A stretch of 64,000 nucleotides of DNA, taken from assembly GCA_904066235.2 (NCBI GenBank), contig CAJFCV020000002.1:9176001-9240000 (forward strand), in the 5' to 3' direction. How positions within the stretch are numbered: the first letter of the stretch is position 1; every line of letters starts with the position of its first letter. Of this stretch, positions 35,201-44,075 are shown piece after piece. A program made the position numbers and the translations under genes. The notes beneath the pieces were generated by a model that worked only from the letters and a program-made list of their open reading frames with translations, did no database searches and was not told the DNA's origin. The stretch is from Bursaphelenchus xylophilus (lineage: Eukaryota; Nematoda; Chromadorea; Rhabditida; Aphelenchoididae).

Positions 35201-37588
35201 GGCCAAAAAGTGTTTTTCTCTTGGACCGCTCTCCACGTTTAGTGTGCTCTCTCGGCGGCAAAAAGCGTTCAATATCTCGGCGGCACCCGCAAAGCGCAAG
35301 CTAAAACTTTCAGGAATTGATATTTAGTCTATTCCCAACGTGTGTGCAAAATTTTAAAAAAATTTGAGCGTCGCACTCGGGGTACTTCCCTTGTTAGAGC
35401 ACAAATGTAAATTTTTTCATTGGAATGTTCTAAGAGGCTATTTTTCAGAACTGGAATGGAATCGTCAAAGCCCTAACTGACACCAGGAAGACAATTCGAA
35501 CCAAAATTATGGAGCGTGACGATCTCAGGGATCGAAAAGTGTGAGCCACTTTCTTCGACTGTCAAAAAAGCCCTCCAATTTTTCAAAATTTTATTTTTTG
35601 ATTTTTCAGTTTCTTCTACGCCTCCATGGACAACATCGGAGAGATGGAGAAGCTGCGGCTTGGCCAGAAAGCCGGCCTCGACGCTGTCCTCAACTCCGAG
35701 CTCCTCAAAATCGCCGTTGGCAATAGGATCTGCGAAAAGACGCCCGATTCCATTTCTGATTGTACCAATGAAGTTATTGGCGATATTCTGCAGTTTTATC
35801 AGAGTGCCGATGATATCTGGCCAATGTGGCAGTTCGGTGATGCGGATACGGAGAGATTGGCTAGTAGGACAAGGTCAAGATTGCAGGCAGAGTTGTTGCA
35901 AATGGTGCAGTTGCTGTTGCCGGGAACGCCCATCGTTTATTATGGAGATATGGTTGGGGCGAAGGAGGTGAAAGCTATGGTAAGTGAGTTTGAAGGGCTT
36001 TCATCGCTTCAGGCGGCTTTTAAATTATCTTTTCTGATAAGAAAAGTCATCAGCAGGGTGAAAAAAGAAATTCAAGTACAGTGAAGGACCTTCCAATGGC
36101 AAAAAAACGTACCATTTTGCATCCGGAAGCATCAAAAATGTGGCAAAATGCCTCCCTCTCCAACTAAAAAAATCCTTTTTGAAGGGCGCGCCCTTTCCCT
36201 CACAAAGAAGAGCGGGCGCGCTTTTAAAATCGGAGTTTTTTCACTTGGAGAAGGAGGTATTTTGCTACATTTTTTGATACTTCCCGGATCCAAAATGGTA
36301 CGTTTTTTGCCACTGGTTCAGGTCCCCCACTGTATCTTTTGTGATAAGAAAAGTCATCAGCGGGGTAAAAAAAATTCAAGGAATTGGGGGCAACTTTAGA
36401 AGAACATTTTGCCAGGCATGGCACACATTTTTTTATGGAAACTGTGGAGATTTTTTGATAGGAAGTTGACATAAAAAAATTTGTTTGTGATTTACGATTA
36501 GCTTTTGAGAAGTTTAGGCACAACAGCCACTTTATCCGTCCAAGTCTCCTCTTTTTACACATTAAAAAAGGTAAAAATAATAGCTAAAGACAAGTTCTTC
36601 CCTATATGTTCATATCTAATTGCTGTATCGATACTCTTTTGTACTCAACACAATTTTTTTCCTATCTCATCTCTCTTTTAGGACCATCCCCAACGTTCGG
36701 CGATGGCTTGGGATGACACTTCATCGGCCGGCTTTTCGGACGCCTCAGTTTTTCAATGGACAGCCAGACTGCCTTCCGAATGGAAGCACGTCAATTTTGA
36801 GGTAACTAAACATGACTTTAGAACCAAAAAATTTCCATCAGCTGGCTAATGATGACCAAAAAATCTAGTTTTATAATTTTTTCTTCTTTTAGAAAGAAGT
36901 GGCCAATCCGAAGAGTCGATTGAGAGTTCTAAAAAGACTTATTCAACTGAAGACAATGCATGATGTCCTATTTGATGGTCAAACTTATTTGAGCAAGCCA
37001 GTTCAGAACAGTTTTTCACTTTGCCGCTTCTGGCAAAATGAGAATGTCACCAACAAAGAAGTCTTTGTTTTGTCGGTCAATTTTGGATCACGGTGAGAAA
37101 TTTAATTATAATTGATATGGAAAACGCTCGAGGTGTCACCTTTAGACCTTGAATAGAAGTTTGGCGCAAAATATGGTCGTGTTTTTATGCGGGCATTTTC
37201 AGAATTTTAACTAACGCTTTGCAAGATTTTTTGATGAAAAATTATGCAATTTTTACCGATTACGGCATGAAAAAATTGATTGAATTACATAGTAGACCTA
37301 GATAGTCCGTAAATTTCCTAAAAATTAATTTTTTTTAATTTTAACACTGAACCATCTCTTTTCAGCCCAGTAAACATCTCAATTCATGATCTACCGCCCT
37401 TCGTCTATGCTCAAAAGCACATGAATCTCGACTCCCAACCGAATCCATATCTGGAAGCCCGTATTTTGGCCGTCTCCTCGGCGGTCCATCCGGATTCCTG
37501 GTACACACAGCAAAAGTTCAATATCGCCTCAGGCCAATTGGAATTGGGGGTGGATCAAGGGATTTTATATCGGTTTTACGTTACATAA
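32297..37588 (+). CDS. SLC3 family amino-acid transporter heavy chain (4F2hc/rBAT-like)
   Basis: Nine exons, 32297-32443, 32931-33043, 33144-33513, 34243-34578, 35449-35540, 35610-35979, 36682-36801, 36893-37092 and 37366-37588, join in frame to give 656 residues. The acidic cytosolic N-terminus (about 1-86) is followed by one signal-anchor helix (about 88-112) and a large extracellular alpha-amylase-like domain opening WWEKAVVYEIWTPSFRDSD. The strand-4 region reads GVDGFHLRYVDYL, where glycosidases carry R-x-D, so the catalytic nucleophile is missing as expected for SLC3 ancillary subunits. LLPGTPIVYYGDM is also well conserved. These proteins pair with SLC7 light chains and bring the heteromeric transporter to the cell surface; C. 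elegans has ATGP-1 to -3. Introns 3, 4 and 6 carry foldback elements. Confidence 0.93.
33801..34152. mobile_element. Family I MITE copy E (partly duplicated inside)
   Basis: Ends TACAGTGGCGGACTTGATCC and GATCTGGTCCCTCACTGTA. The right arm (TTTTGCCACATTTTTGAT through GCTTCCCGGATGCAAAA) occurs twice, making this copy about 350 bp. It lies in SLC3 intron 3. Confidence 0.88.
34941..35397. mobile_element. Family II foldback element copy d
   Basis: The most complete copy: left end CTAACAAGGGAAGTACC and right end GGTACTTCCCTTGTTAG are perfect inverse complements. It lies in SLC3 intron 4 and shows no coding capacity. Degraded family II-like sequence precedes it at about 34640-34920. Confidence 0.93.
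36032..36385. repeat. Direct repeats of about 50 bp flanking family I copy F
   Basis: TGATAAGAAAAGTCATCAGC with its following poly-A-rich bases and AATTCAAG occurs just left (about 36032-36077) and again just right (about 36333-36385) of the element in SLC3 intron 6. This is far longer than the 2-base TA duplication expected. Confidence 0.85.
36079..36332. mobile_element. Family I MITE copy F
   Basis: Ends TACAGTGAAGGACCTTCC and CAGGTCCCCCACTGTA around GGGCGCGCCC. It lies in SLC3 intron 6. Confidence 0.9.
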
Positions 37589-38424
37589 CGCTTGGCTTTT
37601 TGAGAACTTTTTGAAAAATCGTGTTTTCGTGGCGAGACACAGATTTTTAAAACTTTTTTCCTAAATTTTCGAAAATTTTGGGTCCCACCACGAAAACAAT
37701 ACCTTTTGCAAAAAGCCCTCAGAAGTTTTTAAAAACCTATCTTTTAACTTCGTATCTCTTTTACATTGTAAATCTAGTCCGTCTAAACAAATTACGGGTA
37801 TTTTTCTGTCGATGCAATAACTCCTGCATATTCAGTTGTACTAAGTTCCTCTTGAAATCGGGTATTTTCTAATCAAAATTCTACTCTGATGCCTCTCACC
37901 AGTGCCAAATTGCAAGAAACTCCTGTTCTACTGCCATTCATGAAAATAAAAACCTTCCAAATTTTCTTACGGATGTTGTTTTTTGCAAGTCAACATACAG
38001 TGGGGGTCCTGATCCAGTGGCAAAAAACGTACCATTTTGGATCCGGGAAGTATCAAAAATGTAGCAAAATGCTTCCATGTCCAAGTAAAAAAAACTCCGT
38101 TTTGAAGCGCTTTTGAAATCCGAGTTTTTTCACTTCGAGAGGGAAGCATTTTGCCACATTTTTGATACTTCCCGGATCCAAAATGGAACGTTTTTTGCCT
38201 CTGGATCAGGTCCCTGTAGAATATATTTATGAAGACATTGTGAGTCAAAAAAAATGCGAACTTTTGACCAAAAATTCGCAGTGTTTTCTGCAAAATGCGA
38301 GGTAAAAATTTCAAATTTAAATCATGCCAGGTTTCACCAAAAAAACCAAGTGTGATTTGCCAAAAAAAAATATATGTAAATTTATAACTATTTGCCCACA
38401 AACTCAACAAAAATCTATTTTATT
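37589..38424. other. Intergenic region between convergent SLC3 and PYROXD1 genes
   Basis: Contains two copies of the dispersed TTTTCGTGG motif in opposite orientation (37623-37638 and 37679-37697) and family I copy G. An AATAAA on the minus strand at 38419-38424 adjoins the PYROXD1 stop codon. No exon seen. Confidence 0.6.
37998..38217. mobile_element. Family I MITE copy G
   Basis: Left end TACAGTGGGGGTCCTGATCC; the right end is slightly truncated (GATCAGGTCCCTGTAGA). It is the only family I copy clearly outside a gene. Confidence 0.88.
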
Positions 38425-41400
38425 CTAATCAAAATAATCCACAATATCGCCATACTGATTGGAAAGGGGTCTGGGGCAATTGGAGACGTCCAGTTCGGTC
38501 AAAATGAGTTGTTCAAACATCTCGGCGCAGTCCGACTCTCCAATCAAACATGCTCCAACCACTTTGTTCTCTCTGATTACGATTCGAACTATCGTTTCAT
38601 TCACATAATCAAGTTCCACATCTCCATTTTTGGAGTCAAAATCCCCGAGCAGAACAACTTTTTGGCCAGCAAAAGTCGTTGTGTGGGCGAACATTTCGAA
38701 ACAGGGGTCTAATTCGGCCTGCGGGTCCAAGATATTTCTGGCTGTAAAATGGCCAAATTGCCGGGCTTGGGTCCAGAGACGCATCTAAAAATAGAAATTG
38801 CTGTCTACAAACTTAGAAATTGCTAACAAAAGTCTTTCGATGCATTACACGGGGCCTTTCCAGTAAAAAATCGGAAAAAGGGAGTTAAGTTGATGGCCAT
38901 GCTAGACTATGCTATAAAATTTTGGTTGAAAAATAATTTTTGCTTTAATAAAGTCCTTTTTATTTGAAAAAAGAGCCAAAAGGAATCAAAGAGAACCTAA
39001 ATTTGGTATCAAAAGGTATCCGTGAGACATAAATAAGACGTTTCTCTTTGAAAAGAGAGAAATTCGTATTTTCACAAGACCTTTTGAGACTCAAAAAACG
39101 TTTCAAAGGATACTCCAGCAACTCATTTATTGGAAATCAGCAATTTTTTTTGTTTTTGGATTCAAATTGTTGCTGGAAAGCCTTTTGAAAAGTTTTTCGA
39201 GTCTCAAAGGGTCTTATGAAAATATAAACTGCTCTCTCTTCAAAGAGAAAAGTCTTTTTATGTCTCAAGGATACCTTTTGATAACAAATTTAGGTTCTCT
39301 TTGATTCCTTTTGGCTCTTTTTTCACATAAAACAACTTCGGCAGAGCCAAAAATTATTTTTCGGCCAAAATTTTATAGCATAATCGAGCATGGCCATCAA
39401 AAAAATCAACTTTTCCCTCACCTGTCGCCACAAATGAGAGGTTGATTTCCATTGCACAGTGCAGACATCACCACAAGCGTAAACATTCGGGATTGTTGTC
39501 ATCATACACTCGTTGACGATTATTCCACCGTCTTCAGAAATTTTTAACTAAAACCGAACAAAAATACAGTGGGAGACCTGATCCAGTGGCAAAAAACGTA
39601 GCATTTTGCATACGGGAAGTATCCAAAATGTGGCAAAATACCTCCCTCTACAACTAAAACAACTCCTTTTTAAAGGTCTTCCCCTCACGAAAAGAGCGAA
39701 ATTTTGAAGTCGGAGTTTTTTCACTTGGAGAGGGAGGTATTTTGCCACATTTTTGATACTTCCCGGATGCAAAATGGTACGTTTTTTACCAATGGATCAG
39801 GCCCGCCACTGTATGAAAAAACCTTACAGTTTTTTCAAACATGATCCAGTGGCAAAAAGCGCACCATTTTGCATCCAGGAAGCATCATGTGCCATGCCTG
39901 GCAAAATGTTCTTCTAAAGTTGCCCCCAATTCCTTGAATTTTTTTTCACCCTGCTGATGACTTTTCTTATCACAAAAGATACAGTGAGGGACCTGAACCA
40001 ATGGCAAAAAACGTACCATTTTGCATCCGGGAAGTATCAAAAATGTGGCAAAATACCTCCCTCTCCAAGTGAAAAAACTCAGATTTCAAAACCGCGCCCG
40101 CTCTTTTTGAGAGACGCCCCTCAAAACGAAGTTTTTTCACATGGAGAGGGAAGCATTTTGCCACATTTTTGATACTTCCCGGATGCAAAATGGTAGGTTT
40201 TTTGCCGCTGGATCAGGTCCCCCACTGTATCCGTTTCACTAGTAAATCTGTCGGTAAAAAACTGTAATTTTTTTGCTTACTTCACTACAATTTTGTTTCC
40301 ACAAATCCGAGTTCGGCCAAACTCCCATCGCTTCCACCACCAAATCGACCGCGATTTTCTCGCCATTGCTCAGTTCCAATTCCACCTCCTCATCTCTGAC
40401 ATTATACTGCATTACTCTGACTCCCCTTAGAACCTCTAATGATCGACTGGTCGACGGTTCTTGTCCCAATTTTCCGAGCCAAAATGGACCCAGAGAACAG
40501 CCAAGAACATTGTCCTTCAATTGTGCATGGTCTTCGGCCGTGAATTTCTGATACTTGGCTTCGTTTTTGGAGTCGCCATCTTTTCGGCCAGTCTGGAAAT
40601 GCTTCTCCATTTCGAGGGCAACTTGGACATCAAAAAACATTGAGCCCATCGAGACTTCTTTTAAAATCCATGTCAATTGATAGGATTTTAGTTCGTAACT
40701 AAAAAAAAATCAATTTTTCTTTTTTAATTCGCGTACAGTAGGGGATCCAGTGGAAAAAACGTGCCATTTTGCATCCGGGAAGTATCAAAAATGTGGCAAA
40801 ACGCTTCCATCTCCAAGTGAAAAAAGCGTTTTTAAAACTGTATCATTTTTTTTTTGCATACTTCACTACAATTTTGCTTTCCCTCACACAAAGAGCGGGC
40901 CCGCTTTTGAAATCGGAGTTTTTTCACTTGGAGAGGGAGGTATTTTGCCACATTTTTGATACTTCCCGGATGCAAAATGGCACGTTTTTTGCCACTGGAT
41001 CAGGTGCCTCACTGTACTTACGCCAACTCCATTCCAATTCCGCCATCTCCAATAATTGCCACCCTCTCTGCTGACTTCAATTTCTCCGTCAAATTCCTTA
41101 CAGTATCCGTATCCCTAATCGTCAAAATTCTCTCCGATTTCATTGAATTCAAACTTTTGGGTTTGGCACCGGTAGCAATCACCAATATGTCATATTCCAC
41201 CTGCTGGTTCGAAGACAAATGCAAGATTTTTCGATTGTGATTCCAAGAAATTACATTATCCTCAATAACTTGGACATCTTCATAATCCTTGGAAAACGAA
41301 GCGACTGGCTCTGTGGTGACATCGAATTTCTCCATAACTATTCCTGTCTGAAAATAGGTCAAGTTCAACCCAAAATAAAAAAATTTCCAGGAATCATTGT

Positions 41401-41586
41401 TTTCGTGGCGAGACCTAAACTTACTTTTTCATAATCCTTCACTCGTTTGATATACCCACTTTTGCCACAGATAAATATCAGTTTTGCATTTTGCGGGAGA
41501 TCTGGAGAGTCTTGAAGACCATCTAGACATGAAACACCTGCAATTCCTCCTCCGACAATAACAATTCTGGATGAAATTGACTTCAT
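38425..41586 (-). CDS. PYROXD1: PYROXD1-like pyridine nucleotide-disulphide oxidoreductase
   Basis: Five exons on the minus strand, 41425-41586, 41022-41347, 40281-40698, 39422-39547 and 38425-38784, join in frame to give 463 residues (human PYROXD1 is about 500). The N-terminal FAD Rossmann motif is IVIVGGGIAGVSC. The second dinucleotide-binding motif is VAIIGDGGIGMELA. AMGVWPNSDL, the FAD-contacting YACGDVCTVQW and the family hallmark MRLWTQARQFGHF are present, and there is no CxxC redox pair, as in PYROXD1. The enzyme is an NAD(P)H-dependent oxidoreductase; the human protein protects the tRNA ligase complex from oxidation and is linked to myopathy. Every intron except the first carries foldback DNA. 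The start lies 188 bases after the aldolase stop, so the two genes may be an operon. Confidence 0.94.
38889..39405. mobile_element. Long foldback element in PYROXD1 intron 4 (family III relative)
   Basis: The arms, each about 250 bases, start GATGGCCATGCTAGACTATG at 38893 and pair with CATAATCGAGCATGGCCATC at the other end. Inner blocks AAATTTGGTATCAAAAGG and CCTTTTGATAACAAATTT relate it to family III. It fills most of the intron. Confidence 0.88.
39567..39811. mobile_element. Family I MITE copy H1
   Basis: Ends TACAGTGGGAGACCTGATCC and GATCAGGCCCGCCACTGTA. It begins 19 bases from the acceptor-side boundary of PYROXD1 intron 3 (exon 4 ends at 39547). Confidence 0.9.
39842..39981. repeat. Family I end fragment joined to inverted copy of SLC3 intron 6 flank
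   Basis: 39842-39887 is a family I left-arm fragment (GATCCAGTGGCAAAAAGC). It runs directly into 39888-39981, which is the reverse complement of 36333-36425 (for example GTGCCATGCCTGGCAAAATG against CATTTTGCCAGGCATGGCAC). Confidence 0.85.
39982..40228. mobile_element. Family I MITE copy H2
   Basis: Ends TACAGTGAGGGACCTGAACC and GGTCCCCCACTGTA. Second family I copy in PYROXD1 intron 3; its left flank is a duplicated copy of the flank of copy F. Confidence 0.9.
40736..41014. mobile_element. Family I MITE copy I, filling PYROXD1 intron 2
   Basis: The intron spans 40699-41021 (323 bases) and this element takes about 279 of them. Its right end CACTGTA directly abuts the minus-strand donor, which reads GTAAGTACAGTG, so the TA target is part of the donor region. 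Confidence 0.9.
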
Positions 41587-41696
41587 TATACTACAATTAT
41601 CTTAAGAATTACTACATTCAATGATTAATTCCAAGTATCAGCTATTAGAAACATAATAATTCATCCAAAACCCCAAAAAATAGAAAATTATCAAAT

Positions 41697-41702
41697 TTAT
41701 TA
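41697..41702 (-). promoter_or_regulatory. Polyadenylation signal of the aldolase gene
   Basis: AATAAA on the minus strand, about 73 bases after the aldolase stop and roughly 105 bases before the PYROXD1 acceptor (TTGTAG, about 41592). This is the spacing known for SL2-type intercistronic regions in nematodes. Confidence 0.6.
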
Positions 41703-41774
41703 AATTTCAATCTACTATAATGTAAAATAATCTCAAAATGATATGTCAAATCAACAAAAATTAATGCAATTCAT

Positions 41775-42805
41775 TCACAACTCCTTGAGAACATTGTCCA
41801 GCAAGCTGCTCGCGCCAATTCGGAACAATTTCGGGGTCAGCCATTCATCGCCGAGAACAATTTTGATCAAATAAACGTATTCCAACGCTTCCTGGACAGT
41901 TCTGATTCCTCCAGCCGGCTTGAATCCGATTTTTTTACCAGTCTTCTCGTAATATTCCTTGATGACTTCGAGCATAACATATGCCGCTTCCAGGGTGGCA
42001 TTGACGGATTCTTTTCCGGTTGAAGTTTTGATGAAGTCGGCTCCTCCCAAAATTGAAGCCAGCGAAGCGCGATAAATATTCTCAACGCTTTTGAGCTCAC
42101 CAGTAGCCAGAATCACCTTAAAGCAAACAAAAATGTAAAAAAATCCATTGAAACAACAGTAAAATGAAAAGTTTTTACGTTATCCATGACAAGCACTATA
42201 ACAAAATAATATCTCTTACCTTCAGATGTTTTCCGTTTCCAGCCCGTTTCATTTGCAATATTTCTTCCTCAACCACCTTCCACTTGCCTTCCAGCGCAGC
42301 GGCACGATTGATAACGGTATCCAACTCATCTGCACCATCTTCAGCAGCTAACTGGCATTCCAAAACCCGACTTTGCAGATGATACTGTCCAGATGGAAAT
42401 CCTCCAACAACTAAAAATTAAGAAAAATTCATACTCGAAAAACTAAACGTACCTGACGCGATCTTAACATCTTGCTCGCCAAGTTCTGCGAGTTTCTCCT
42501 TTACATCACCGATTCTTGCGGGATAAACGCAAACTGCAGCGCATTTCAGTGATGGATCCTAAAAATCGAAATAAAAAAAGGAAGATAAAGAGGTAACATA
42601 CGTTCGGGAAGGGCTTTGAGGCCCTAGCGGCAAGATCTTGCACTCGTTTTCTGGTATCATCTCCAGCCAAGGTAGTCAAATCAATGTACGTCACTAAACT
42701 TCTGATAACCTCCTTCGAAGACGTCTTTGCGTCCGCTTTTGCTTGCTCAACAGTTTTCTCCAAGTCTGGGAAGCTAACTGGACCCGTGAAGTCAAAATCC
42801 GCCAT
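41775..42805 (-). CDS. DERA: Deoxyribose-phosphate aldolase (DERA)
   Basis: Four exons on the minus strand, 42602-42805, 42453-42558, 42220-42410 and 41775-42116, join in frame to give 280 residues. This class I aldolase splits 2-deoxyribose-5-phosphate into glyceraldehyde-3-phosphate and acetaldehyde in the cytosol, salvaging deoxynucleoside sugar. Conserved motifs are YIDLTTLAGDDT, CAAVCVYPARI, VGGFPSGQY, ELDTVINRAA, KVILATGEL, the Schiff-base lysine in FIKTSTGK and the second essential lysine in FKPAGGIRT. All key residues are present, so it should be active. The gene is upstream of PYROXD1 on the same strand in operon-like spacing and divergent from SLC33A1. Confidence 0.96.
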
Positions 42806-44075
42806 GGTTTTTGGTCAACAGATCTAGAAGGTCAAGTATAATATGAGTTAGTCGAATTTAAAGAAGAAAATAATAGAAAGCACAGTCAGAAAAGAGGTTT
42901 AACAAAGTAAAGAGCAATATCGGTTCTAAAAGCCAAAACGAACCGAGAGGAGTCCATCCGTTCAGATTTTATCAACGGAAAAAGCGATCATAAATCATAA
43001 ATACGTTGCAAGAAAGCGTCTTTTTTCACCGTGTCAAAAATAAACAGCCAAACAAAGAACGTGTGGCCAGACAGTTGATAGATCAAACTTAAAAAAAATA
43101 AATAAACGATAAACGTTCCACTCACTTCCATTTTCATCTACCAAGAGCTTTAAAAATCAAAAGCAAGGTCCAAAAACCCTCATTTTTGAGATTTAACAAC
43201 ATTTCATGGGCTTAGAAATACTAGTTAGAAGGTTTTACAATCACTTCTACTTGTTTTGGAAGCAAAAATAATTTTCCAGCCACGAATAAACTTTTCCAAT
43301 AATTTAGTGACATTTCGCAACATCCAATAATTTCGTGGCTTTTCGTTGTTTCGAAAAGAAAATAGAAAATAATTCCACGTTTCACAATAATTTGTTCTAT
43401 AAAGGTTGTTTTATGATAGTAATCAAAGACCTATTGCGTTTTTATCAATTTGAGAGGCGCATTTCATACCTTACTTTAGATTTATTGATGTTGTTGTTGA
43501 TTTTTCCTAGGTTTTTGCTGTTTTATGATTGATTTTGTGATTGCTTTTAGGATTACCGTTACCATGACGGTCAAAGTTCTCATTACATCGGTGTTTTTAA
43601 GTGTTTTTGAGACATATTTTGGGGAAGTTTTCGTATATTGGGTTTTTGATGTTGCACTCGATAAAATGTTGAAGATTCCTTGAGAATAGAGTTTTTATTA
43701 CCGAAATCTTAGCAAAGAATATTTGTAACTATTTACTTTGTAGTTTTACTAAGGAACAAGGGGTGTTTCTGCGGTTTTATTTTCGTTTGACACATTTTTC
43801 TATCAAATATTGGTGGCTTACGAAGAAAATTGCTGAAAATGTAAAAAAACTTTAAATTTTTAAAGATTTTTTGGTGGGCGATTTTGCCTGAAGCCTTATT
43901 GCGTCTATTTTGACCTGTTTGCCATCTTATTTTAAATTTGTTTTGAATTATTGACCAATTTTTCGAGACCTGTCTACTACAACATTATAAACAAAATTTT
44001 GATCGTTTTTGTTATAGCGCAACGTTTTCACTTCTCCGACCGCTACGCAGAAGAGTCCTCCAAGCGATTGGCACG
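42806..44075. other. Divergent intergenic region between DERA and SLC33A1
   Basis: About 1.3 kb, AT-rich, with no recognised exon. It should carry the promoters of both genes. A GTCAAGTATAATATGAG copy of the recurring TTATATTAYACT motif is at 42833-42847. Confidence 0.55.
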
